This document shows, in pieces, positions 1 through 6,687 of a stretch of 48,624 nt of DNA; positions within the stretch are counted from its first letter, which is position 1; every line of letters starts with the position of its first letter. The stretch comes from Christensenella sp. UBA7597. GTDB taxonomy: Bacteria > Bacillota > Clostridia > Christensenellales > Borkfalkiaceae. Position numbers and translations under genes: made by a program. The DNA lies in contig DLQW01000093.1 of assembly GCA_002474405.1 (NCBI GenBank), positions 35,103-83,726 on the forward strand, given 5' to 3'. A model generated the notes under the pieces. The model ran no database searches and was not told where the DNA came from. It saw only the letters and a program-made list of their open reading frames with translations.

Positions 1-764
1 GCGAGAAGTGGCGGGAAGAGGAACAGGCGAAGTTTTTCGCGCGGTTTAAAAAACGTTTCGAAACGGTGAATTACAAGGCTTCTTCGGTTTCTTCCACCGA
101 AGCGCGCGTAAAAGCCGCCGCGGGCGACGATACTTCCGCGCTGTGCGGCGCCGCCGTGGCGGAATACATCAGGGCGCACAGGCTGTACGAAATACCGAAC
201 GCGCACGAAGCGTTTGCAATGGAAAAGCCTTCGCGGCGGGAACATTCGTTGCGCGTGGCGGTTGCCGCGGCGAAAAAAGCCGCGGGGTTGCATCTGCCCG
301 AACGGCAGGCGGTTACCGCGGCGCTGTTTCACGATTGCGCGAAAAATCTGCCGCTTTCCTCTCCGCTTCTGGACGGATTTGCATTGCCGGACGGCGTGCC
401 CCGCCCCGTGCCGGAACCCGTTCTGCATCAGTTTACGGGCGCATATGCGGCGGAACATGCCTACGGGATTACGGACGAAGAAATTTTAAACGCCATACGA
501 TACCATACCAGCGGCAGAGCGGGAATGAGCCTTTTGGAACAGCTGATTTTTCTTGCCGATATGGTGGAGGACGGCAGGGACTATCCCGGCGTGAAAGAAC
601 TTCGTAAGCTGTTTTACGCCGAGGAAAATTCGCTGGATTTCACGACGTTCGAAGCGCTGAGGGAAACGCTTTGCCACCTGGAAGAACAGGGCGGCGAGAT
701 TTATCCGCTTACCTGCGAAGCATACGAGGACGCCGAACGGAAAATTGCGGGCGGAAAAAAATAA
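1..764 (+). CDS. yqeK: NadD-YqeK fusion, 3' part (nicotinate-nucleotide adenylyltransferase C-terminus plus HD hydrolase)
   Basis: The frame is open to the window edge, so the 5' part is missing. The first in-frame start-like codon (GTG at 66) lies inside the conserved NadD C-terminus: SSTEARVKAAAG corresponds to the NadD ISSTxIR motif and is followed by a VAEYIRAHRLYE-like helix. The rest is a YqeK-type HD domain with EHSLRVA, ALFHDCAKN (the HD pair), HQFTGAYAAEHAYG and RYHTSGRAGMSLLEQLIFLADMVE. NadD makes NaAD from NaMN and ATP; YqeK proteins hydrolyse diadenosine tetraphosphate symmetrically. In many Firmicutes nadD and yqeK are adjacent genes; here they read as one chain. rsfS follows after 24 bp, the classic operon order. 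Sure of both domains; whether the upstream NadD portion is complete cannot be seen. Confidence 0.9.
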   Translation, partial: EKWREEEQAKFFARFKKRFETVNYKASSVSSTEARVKAAAGDDTSALCGAAVAEYIRAHRLYEIPNAHEAFAMEKPSRREHSLRVAVAAAKKAAGLHLPERQAVTAALFHDCAKNLPLSSPLLDGFALPDGVPRPVPEPVLHQFTGAYAAEHAYGITDEEILNAIRYHTSGRAGMSLLEQLIFLADMVEDGRDYPGVKELRKLFYAEENSLDFTTFEALRETLCHLEEQGGEIYPLTCEAYEDAERKIAGGKK

Positions 765-788
765 AAACAACAAACAGGAGCTACGGAT

Positions 789-1172
789 ATGGAAAACGAA
801 GAAAAGAAAAACGCGAACGAAGCCACCAGCAAAGAACTTGCGCAGGCAATCTGCGGGGCGCTCTCCGCAAAAAAGGCGAAAGATATCGCCACGGTGTATG
901 TGCGCGAAAAATCGTCGCTGTGCGATTATTTCGTAATTGCAAGCGGAACTTCTTCCACGCAGGTGCGCGCGATGGGCGAGTATGTGGAAGAACAGATGGA
1001 AAAGCAATTTTCGCTTTCTCCCGTGCGGGAAGAGGGCATGCGCGACGGAAGATGGTCGGTACTCGATTACGGCGACGTGATCGTGCATATCATGCAGGAC
1101 GAAACGCGGCTGTTTTACCACCTCGAACGGCTGTGGGCGGACGGCGGAAATCTTGAAAAATACGAAGATTAA
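789..1172 (+). CDS. rsfS: Ribosomal silencing factor RsfS
   Basis: A 127-residue protein of the RsfS/Iojap family, which binds ribosomal protein L14 and blocks joining of the 30S and 50S subunits under nutrient limitation. Family features are visible: KKAKDIATVYVREKSSLCDYFVIASGTSSTQVRA, then GRWSVLDYGDVIVHIM and the closing FYHLERLWADG. The start at 789 has a CAGGAG Shine-Dalgarno about 9 nt upstream. It follows the NadD-YqeK fusion by 24 bp, as in most Firmicutes, and is probably co-transcribed. The length is normal for the family. Confidence 0.95.
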   Translation: MENEEKKNANEATSKELAQAICGALSAKKAKDIATVYVREKSSLCDYFVIASGTSSTQVRAMGEYVEEQMEKQFSLSPVREEGMRDGRWSVLDYGDVIVHIMQDETRLFYHLERLWADGGNLEKYED

Positions 1173-1185
1173 GCACGCGATACAG

Positions 1186-1241
1186 TTGCCGTAAACAGGC
1201 TGTTGTGATAAGACTGTCGTAAACGGACTGTCGCAAACAGG
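1186..1241 (+). repeat. Degenerate 14-nt tandem repeat
   Basis: Three consecutive 14-nt units of the form CTGTYGNRANANRG start at 1200, 1214 and 1228. A related copy (GTTGCCGTAAACAG) precedes them. The copies are imperfect and lie just downstream of the rsfS stop codon. No coding or regulatory role is evident. Confidence 0.5.
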
Positions 1242-1285
1242 CGACGCGGCGAAAACTGGGCTGCGCGCCGGCGGAAAAGACGAAA

Positions 1286-1606
1286 TTACTTGAAGCGGAA
1301 TTCTTTCGGCTCGGAGTATTTCGGACTTTCCCGCTTTTTCTTTTTTTCTACGATATAATAAATTTTTTCGGGCTGTTTTTCGGCGGGGCGGGGCTTCTTT
1401 TCGGGCGGTTTCTGCGGCGGCGCGGGCGGCGGGGACTGCCGTTTTGTGCCGCGTTTGTATGCTAAAAAGTACGCCGCGGCCCAGCGGAACAGGTGAATCA
1501 GAAAAAAACATGCGCAGAACAAGCCCGCCATCGCCCAGAAACCGAGCGCGAGATTGCTTTGCGTTGCAGAAATACAAAAGTATAAGCGAAAATCGTAACG
1601 TGCCAT
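1286..1606 (-). CDS. Small membrane protein with proline-rich basic tail
   Basis: Product about 106 residues if started at the internal ATG at 1606; the frame stays open upstream to 1678. One or two hydrophobic segments (LALGFWAMAGLFCACFFLIHLF) are followed by a proline- and lysine-rich stretch (SPPPAPPQKPPEKKPRPAEK) and a tail ending YYIVEKKKKRESPKYSEPKEFRFK. The tail has the look of a conserved ending rather than a random shadow frame, and nothing longer competes with it here. No Shine-Dalgarno site is obvious, which lowers confidence in the start. Function unknown. It faces divergently away from the DeoC-like gene at 1691. Confidence 0.5.
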   Translation of the reverse strand: MARYDFRLYFCISATQSNLALGFWAMAGLFCACFFLIHLFRWAAAYFLAYKRGTKRQSPPPAPPQKPPEKKPRPAEKQPEKIYYIVEKKKKRESPKYSEPKEFRFK

Positions 1607-1690
1607 GGCACCATTGTAACGCAAAAGTTTTTTCACAATTTGGCAAAAAAAGGAATAACCGCGCGGATTTTGCCGCATAATCAGGTCGAT

Positions 1691-2692
1691 ATGGAAAATT
1701 TATTAAAAACCGCGGGAGCGGCGGAGGAAAAAACGGCGGGCACAAGGACGGCTTCGGCAACGGCGGCGGGGGCTCGCGGCACGGCTTTTACGGGCGCAAG
1801 CATCGTGCTTTCGCCGGCGGAAGCGGAAGAATATTGCGTTTTCAAACGCAAAAAGCGTGTGGACGAGGTGCTGGCGGCGTTGAAAAAGACGGTGATTCTG
1901 CCGCCCGAAGAACTTTCCGCGGCGGAAATTTCGAAGTGCGCCGAGGCGGCGCGCGGCGTGAAATCGCTTGCTTTGCGCGTTCCTCCGAACAAGGTGGCGG
2001 CGGCGAGAAACGCGCTGGCGGGAGGAGCTGCGGCAGACGCGATTGTGGGCGGCAACGGCGAAACTTCGTGGCGGGTGAAACGGTACGAAGCGAAGCGGGC
2101 TTTGCGCGACGGCGCGGGGAGAATCACGCTGATTTTATCGCCCTCCGCGGTGCAGACGGGAAAAACGGGCGAAACGAAGCGGGAGATTAAAAAGGTGTGC
2201 AAGGCGGTGAAAAAGCGCCCCGTTACCGTGGCGTTGCCCGAAAATGTTGCCGCAAGCACGGAAAAAACGGCGTGGAAGAAAATCGCCGGGCTTGCGGCGG
2301 ATTACGGCGCGAAGTATTTGTCGGTGCCGTTTTTCGCGGGGGCGGCGGAACTGCGCACGTTTTTAAAAGATACCTGTATGCTGGAAGTTACGGGTGTGGA
2401 GACGGCAGCCGATTTTAAAACGATGATTGCCGCGGGTGCGGAAAGCATTGCGGTGAGCGCGGGCGCGTGCGGGAAAATCCGTGCGGAGCTTCTGGCGGAA
2501 GCGGAAAATTGTTCGTTTGCGGTGCCGGCGGCGGACGGTTCGTTTTTTGCGGAAGCGGCGCGGGAAGCGCTCGAAAGGGAAAAGGCGGGAAAGGAAGCGG
2601 AAAAGCAGAGTGCCGACGCCGAAAAACTTTCGGAAAACTTTTCGGTAAAATCGCAGGAAAAAACCGACGCGAAAACGCCGGAAAACGTATAA
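1691..2692 (+). CDS. DeoC-like TIM-barrel protein lacking usual catalytic lysines
   Basis: A 333-residue protein. I chose the ATG at 1691 (MENLLKTAG); the frame extends to 1640 without a better site. The middle resembles deoxyribose-phosphate aldolase: KRVDEVLAALKKTVILPPE, later GLAADYGAKYLSVPFF and LEVTGVETAADFKTMIAAGAESIAVSAG. In true DeoC the Schiff-base lysine sits in a VKTSTGF-type strand and the second lysine in a VKASGG-type strand; here the aligned residues are serine (LSVPFF) and glutamate (LEVTG). The protein therefore looks like a divergent or non-catalytic relative. The N-terminal 45 residues and the last 50 (Lys/Glu-rich) are low-complexity. Fold assignment is by motif resemblance only. 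Confidence 0.65.
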   Translation: MENLLKTAGAAEEKTAGTRTASATAAGARGTAFTGASIVLSPAEAEEYCVFKRKKRVDEVLAALKKTVILPPEELSAAEISKCAEAARGVKSLALRVPPNKVAAARNALAGGAAADAIVGGNGETSWRVKRYEAKRALRDGAGRITLILSPSAVQTGKTGETKREIKKVCKAVKKRPVTVALPENVAASTEKTAWKKIAGLAADYGAKYLSVPFFAGAAELRTFLKDTCMLEVTGVETAADFKTMIAAGAESIAVSAGACGKIRAELLAEAENCSFAVPAADGSFFAEAAREALEREKAGKEAEKQSADAEKLSENFSVKSQEKTDAKTPENV

Positions 2693-2721
2693 ACGGCGCT
2701 TGCCGGCGCATACGATAGGGT

Positions 2722-3453
2722 ATGACGCGAAAGACGGGAAGCAATCGTAAAAAATTTTATTCTGTCCTGTGCGCGGCGCTTGTCCTGCTGGAAATCGCCG
2801 CGTTTTATCTTTGTCTGCACAATCTTGTTGCCCCTGCGGCGGCGATGGCGGTAACGAACGCAAAAATCGTGCTGGACGCGGGGCACGGCGGAATAGACGG
2901 CGGTGTTACGGGAAAAACAACGGGCGTGAAGGAGAGCGAGCTGAATCTGGAAATCACGTATCTGACGGCGGAAAAATTCCGCGAGGCGGGGGTCGAAGTC
3001 GTGCTGACGAGAAAGACGGCGGAAGGACTGTACGGCACCACTGCGAAAGGGTTTAAAAAACGCGATATGCAAAAACGCCGCGAAATTATTTACGAAGCGC
3101 GCCCCGCCGCCGTGATTTCGATACATCAGAATTATTATCCCTCTTCGTTTTCGCGCGGGGGGCAGGCGTTTTATCTGAAAGGCAGCGAAGAAGGAGCGAA
3201 TCTCGCCGAAGCGTTGCAGATTTCGTTCAATAAACTTTACGGCGGCAGAGGCGTGCCGAAACGCACGAAAGCCACGGGCGATTTTTTCATGCTTTCCTGC
3301 AGCGAATATCCTTCGGCGCTGGTGGAATGCGGATTTCTTTCCAACTCGAAAGACGAAGCGCTTTTAACTTCCGACGAATTTAAAAAGGAGCTTGCCGGCG
3401 CAATCGTAAACGGGGTAATCGCTTATTTTGCGCAAAACGGAGAATCGGCATAA
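2722..3453 (+). CDS. N-acetylmuramoyl-L-alanine amidase (Amidase_3, CwlD-like)
   Basis: A 243-residue protein with an N-terminal signal anchor (about residues 11-37, FYSVLCAALVLLEIAAFYLCLH) and a zinc amidase domain. Zinc and catalytic motifs are visible: VLDAGHGGIDGG, KESELNLEI, SIHQNYY and the closing ALVECGFLSN. The enzyme cleaves the amide bond between N-acetylmuramic acid and L-alanine of peptidoglycan outside the cell. Size and anchor resemble CwlD, which makes muramic lactam in spore cortex, but a general cell-wall amidase is equally possible. It starts 29 bp after the DeoC-like gene on the same strand. Confidence 0.88.
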   Translation: MTRKTGSNRKKFYSVLCAALVLLEIAAFYLCLHNLVAPAAAMAVTNAKIVLDAGHGGIDGGVTGKTTGVKESELNLEITYLTAEKFREAGVEVVLTRKTAEGLYGTTAKGFKKRDMQKRREIIYEARPAAVISIHQNYYPSSFSRGGQAFYLKGSEEGANLAEALQISFNKLYGGRGVPKRTKATGDFFMLSCSEYPSALVECGFLSNSKDEALLTSDEFKKELAGAIVNGVIAYFAQNGESA

Positions 3454-3510
3454 GGGCGCCGCACGGCTGCTTTCGGATTAAAACGGCGGCGATATTGGAA
3501 AAAATCACAT

Positions 3511-3525
3511 TCTACCCATGGTAGA
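3511..3525. promoter_or_regulatory. 15-bp palindrome, copy 1 (TCTACC-N3-GGTAGA)
   Basis: A perfect 6-bp inverted repeat with a 3-bp spacer, TCTACC CAT GGTAGA. A near-identical copy lies at 3675-3689 with the same geometry and similar 3' flank (TACGC and GACGC). The pair sits in the gap before the GT8 operon. Operator function is inferred from the repetition; the cognate regulator is not in the window. Confidence 0.5.
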
Positions 3526-3530
3526 TACGC

Positions 3531-3568
3531 AAAAAAAGACTCTTTCGGGCGGAGAGTTTTTCTTTTTT
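3531..3568. terminator. Hairpin terminator after the amidase gene
   Basis: GACTCT and AGAGTTTTTC arms around a TTCGGGCGG loop, with an A-run before and a T-run (TTTTTCTTTTTT) after. The A/T flanks make it look bidirectional. It lies 78 bp after the amidase stop. Confidence 0.6.
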
Positions 3569-3674
3569 ATGATGTCTTTTCGATAAGCGGTAGTTTTTTC
3601 GGCAAAAAGAAAAACGGACGAAATTTGCCGTAAAAATGCGAAAAAACGGCTTGTTTTTGATAAAAAACAGTAAT

Positions 3675-3689
3675 TCTACCGTGAGTAGA
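3675..3689. promoter_or_regulatory. 15-bp palindrome, copy 2 (TCTACC-N3-AGTAGA)
   Basis: Same layout as copy 1 with one mismatch. It ends 41 bp upstream of the -35 box of the promoter at 3731. A lone half-site AGTAGA follows at 3704-3709. Likely operator or activator site; inferred. Confidence 0.5.
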
Positions 3690-3730
3690 GACGCGAAATT
3701 TTTAGTAGAGAAAAGGACGTGCACAGTAGG

Positions 3731-3759
3731 TTGTCTTTTTTTGCCGCATGTATTAAAAT
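3731..3759 (+). promoter_or_regulatory. Promoter of the GT8 operon
   Basis: TTGTCT at 3731-3736, a 17-bp spacer and TAAAAT at 3754-3759. The glycosyltransferase ATG is 100 bp further on. The rest of the 406-bp gap (3454-3859) holds the terminator and the two palindromes but no convincing gene. Confidence 0.7.
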
Positions 3760-3859
3760 AGATAACGGAAGAGGCGAAGGCGCGGAAAAAATAAAAATCC
3801 GGATAAAACGCGCAACCGAGCTTTCCGAATCGATACGAATACAATGAGGTTTAAAAACA

Positions 3860-4810
3860 ATGACTAACGAAAAAAAAGAGAAGAAAATTATTCCCGTATT
3901 TTTTGCGGCGGACGATAAATACGTTCCTTTTCTGGCGGTAACGCTACAATCGATCAAAGAACACGCGTCTCCCGAAAACGAATACAGAATTTACGTGTTG
4001 CACGCGGGCGTGAGCGACGACGGAAGCGATAAAATCAAGAAATTCGAAAGCGAAAATTTCAAAGTGAATTTTGTGGACGTTACCGATCGTCTGGCGGTGC
4101 TTTCCGATGAATTGCACCTGCGCGATTATTATTCGTGCGCGACTTATTTCCGTATTTTCATTGCGGTGATGTTCCCCGAATACGACAAGGCGATTTATCT
4201 GGACGGCGACATTGCGGTGCGGTGCGATCTGGCGGATTATTTCGATATTGAGCTCGGCGATAACTACGTGGCGGGCGTGCCCGACGGCGCCGTGGGAGCG
4301 GTGCCCGTATTCAAGGAATATACGAAGCACGTGCTTGGCATCGACGCGGAAAACTATTTCAACGCTGGCGCTTTGCTCTTAAATTTAAAGGCGTTGAGAG
4401 ACGAAGATTTTTACGGCAAATTTTCCGCGCTGCTGAAAAAATACAAATTCATCGTGGCGCAGGATCAGGATTATCTGAACGTGATTTGCAAGGGCAGAGT
4501 AAAATTTCTTGCCGACGAGTGGAACGCGATGCCCGTGGGCGGCGAGACGCAACGGCTGAAAGATCCGAAAATCATTCATTATAACCTTACGATGAAGCCG
4601 TGGCATTACGATAATATTTTGTACAAAGAATATTTCTGGGAAAATGCAGAAAAAACGGAATTTTACGAGCTTCTGAAGGGCTTCCTCCGCGATTACAGCG
4701 AAGAGGAAAAGCAAAACGACGCCGCGTGCGAGGCGGGGCTGATGGCGCTTTGCGAAAAGGAAATCGCAAACGAAGAGAATTATTTTAAAAAGTACGTTAA
4801 AAACGCATAA
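3860..4810 (+). CDS. Glycosyltransferase family 8 protein
   Basis: A 316-residue cytoplasmic GT8 (LgtC/GatL-like) enzyme, which transfers a hexose from a nucleotide sugar with retention. Visible family features: N-terminal PVFFAADDKYVPFLAVTLQSI, the metal-binding DGD in YLDGDIAVRCDL (near residues 116-118), NYFNAGALLLNLKALR, AQDQDYLNVI, and the C-terminal HYNLTMKPWHY, where a histidine commonly binds the metal. It opens a three-gene run: the acyltransferase starts 24 bp later and a CrtO-like protein overlaps that. The context suggests assembly of an acylated glycolipid. Acceptor and sugar cannot be told from the sequence. Confidence 0.92.
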   Translation: MTNEKKEKKIIPVFFAADDKYVPFLAVTLQSIKEHASPENEYRIYVLHAGVSDDGSDKIKKFESENFKVNFVDVTDRLAVLSDELHLRDYYSCATYFRIFIAVMFPEYDKAIYLDGDIAVRCDLADYFDIELGDNYVAGVPDGAVGAVPVFKEYTKHVLGIDAENYFNAGALLLNLKALRDEDFYGKFSALLKKYKFIVAQDQDYLNVICKGRVKFLADEWNAMPVGGETQRLKDPKIIHYNLTMKPWHYDNILYKEYFWENAEKTEFYELLKGFLRDYSEEEKQNDAACEAGLMALCEKEIANEENYFKKYVKNA

Positions 4811-4834
4811 AATACGATAAAAGGCGGCAGACAA

Positions 4835-5737
4835 ATGGATCTTTCGATAGTATCCGAGGACAGAAAAGAGGTTTTGAGAAAAATCGACGAGTACGAGCGC
4901 AAGGGGTGGTTCGATAAAGACGTGGAAAACGATCCGCCCGCGCCCGAACTGCGCCCGGAGGACGTGGATTATCTGGGGAAGAAGCTTTCCAGCAAAATCA
5001 AAACGGCGATTGCCAACAAGATGGGCAGAAAGTTCTTCGAAAAGATGATTAAAGAAGGCGCCGTGGTGATTGACGGCATGGAGGGCGGAGAAAATCTCCG
5101 TCTGCTTAAAGACACGGGCGCGGTGATCACCTGCAACCATTTCGGTATTCCCGATAACTATATTTTGTATCATTGCATACAAAAAAGTCTGAAAAAGAAG
5201 CGGCTGTATAAAGTCATCCGCGAGGGAAATTACACGGGGTTCAGCGGGTTGTTCGCCTTTTTGTTTCGCAACTGCAATACGCTGCCGCTTTCATCCAACC
5301 GCCGCACGATGGTGAATTTTATGTCCGCTACGGATACGCTGCTGCGGCGCGGCGAAACGGTGCTCATTTACCCGGAGCAGGGCATGTGGTGGAATTACAG
5401 AAAGCCCCGTCCGTTTAAAATCGGCGCGTTCAAAATTGCGGTGCGCGCGGGCGTGCCTGTTCTGCCGACGTTCGTTACGATGAAAGACGACGAGACGAAA
5501 CTGGACGAGCACAACTATCCGCTGCAGCATTATACGCTGCACGTGATGCCGCCCGTATACCCGGATAAAACGCTGAACGAAAAGCAGGCGGCGGAAAAAA
5601 TGAAAGAGGATACGTTTGCGCTGTATAAGGCGAAATACGAAGAGGTGTACGGCGTTCCGCTTGCCTACCTCGAAGAAGAAAGCGCGGAAGAAACAAAGAC
5701 GGGAGGAGACGAAGATAAATGTTGTTTGTGTGGGTGA
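4835..5737 (+). CDS. Lysophospholipid acyltransferase (PlsC-like)
   Basis: A 300-residue LPLAT-family acyltransferase. The catalytic HX4D motif appears as NHFGIPD (near residue 102), and the block III acceptor motif as YPEQGMWWNYRKPRPFKIGAFKIA (near 180), followed by VPVLPTF. The long N-terminal extension (about 75 residues, charged) is unusual for a housekeeping PlsC of about 240 residues. It lies between a GT8 glycosyltransferase and a CrtO-like protein, so it may acylate a glycosylated lipid rather than lysophosphatidate. The preceding AAAGGCGG is the likely Shine-Dalgarno. The next gene overlaps its last 19 bases. Confidence 0.85.
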   Translation: MDLSIVSEDRKEVLRKIDEYERKGWFDKDVENDPPAPELRPEDVDYLGKKLSSKIKTAIANKMGRKFFEKMIKEGAVVIDGMEGGENLRLLKDTGAVITCNHFGIPDNYILYHCIQKSLKKKRLYKVIREGNYTGFSGLFAFLFRNCNTLPLSSNRRTMVNFMSATDTLLRRGETVLIYPEQGMWWNYRKPRPFKIGAFKIAVRAGVPVLPTFVTMKDDETKLDEHNYPLQHYTLHVMPPVYPDKTLNEKQAAEKMKEDTFALYKAKYEEVYGVPLAYLEEESAEETKTGGDEDKCCLCG

Positions 5738-6405
5738 TTTCCGTGGCGGTTACGGTGCTTGCCATACTGAACGCCGCTCTTTCCGAAGGAGTGTTCGGCG
5801 TTATCGGCGTATCGCTGGGCACGGGCGTGCTGTGTACGTTTTACGCGGCGGCGCTTGCGCTTGCTTTCGATGCGCTTCTGGCGCTGTTTATCCGCCGTGT
5901 GCTGCCCGGAAAGTGGTTCAACCATAAGAAGGCGGTGTTTACGGTAGGCGCAGGCGAGAAGAAGTTTTACGAGACGATTAAAATCCGCAAGTGGAAAGAC
6001 AAAATTCCCGAATGGGGCAGGATGACGGGCTTTTCGAAGAACGAAATCGCGCGCCCGCAGGACAATGCCTATCTCGAAAAATATTTTCTGGAACTGTGCT
6101 ACGGCGAAGTGATTCATTTCGTTTCGGCGTTTGCGGGGTTTGCCGTGTTGTGCTTGTTAACGCCGCGCGCGTTGCTTTTCTCGCTTGCGTTGCCCGTGGC
6201 GATTATCAATATGCTGTGCAATCTGCCCTCCTATTTTATTCTGCGATACAATTCCTATAAGCTGGAAGTATTGTATAAAAACAACGAAAAGCGTGCCGCG
6301 CGCGAGGCGGCGAAAAACCTGCCGACGGCGGTTGCAGCCGCTTCCGCGGAAGAATCCGCTGCGGAAACGGAACAAGTTTTGCCCGGCATACAGACGGCGC
6401 GGTGA
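5719..6405 (+). CDS. CrtO-like membrane acyltransferase family protein
   Basis: A 228-residue membrane protein with two N-terminal hydrophobic segments, a central loop and two more segments near residues 130-175. The loop KKFYETIKIRKWKDKIPEWGRMTGFSKNEI and the closing NMLCNLPSYFILRYNSYKL resemble the glycosyl-4,4'-diaponeurosporenoate acyltransferase (CrtO) family, in which WKD-P, a metal-like ARM/GRM block and an RYN ending are conserved. In staphylococci CrtO acylates a glucosylated carotenoid; there are no carotenoid genes here, so the lipid substrate is open. The start overlaps the end of the acyltransferase by 19 bp, indicating translational coupling. The Ala/Glu-rich tail (residues 195-228) is low complexity. 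Confidence 0.65.
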   Translation: MLFVWVISVAVTVLAILNAALSEGVFGVIGVSLGTGVLCTFYAAALALAFDALLALFIRRVLPGKWFNHKKAVFTVGAGEKKFYETIKIRKWKDKIPEWGRMTGFSKNEIARPQDNAYLEKYFLELCYGEVIHFVSAFAGFAVLCLLTPRALLFSLALPVAIINMLCNLPSYFILRYNSYKLEVLYKNNEKRAAREAAKNLPTAVAAASAEESAAETEQVLPGIQTAR

Positions 6406-6519
6406 ACGTTGCCGCCGCTTGGGGCGGAAAACGTCCGCGCGGACGATACGGCGCGGAAACGACGGGAAAGTCCGTTGCGGAAAAACCGCCTGAAAAATCC
6501 GAAAACAGGGCGAATAACC

Positions 6520-6548
6520 TTGACAAGACCCGAAAAGCGTGATATAAT
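6520..6548 (+). promoter_or_regulatory. Consensus promoter for the FAD-dependent oxidoreductase
   Basis: TTGACA at 6520-6525, a 17-bp spacer and TATAAT at 6543-6548: a perfect consensus promoter. A 9-bp inverted repeat (AAGACCCGA 6525-6533, TCGGGTCTT 6556-6564) encloses the -10 box and ends in a TTTTGT run. The site may therefore also act as an operator or as a terminator for the upstream operon. The gap 6406-6687 holds no other gene. Confidence 0.85.
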
Positions 6549-6687
6549 GCGAAAGTCGGGTCTTTTGTATTGTTTTCGAGCCGGGCGAGCGCGTTAAACC
6601 GGACGAGATTCGATGCGGCGCGGGCGAAAAAAGCAGAAAAACCGACGAAAAAAGTAAAAAAGCTATGTACGCGGAGGCAGAACAGTT

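Noticed and set aside
486..1760. Long minus-strand frame of 424 codons
   Set aside because: It is the antisense shadow of the GC-rich YqeK and rsfS genes and has no family pattern.
3512..3844. 110-codon minus-strand frame before the GT8 gene
   Set aside because: It covers the terminator, palindromes and promoter, with low-complexity translation.
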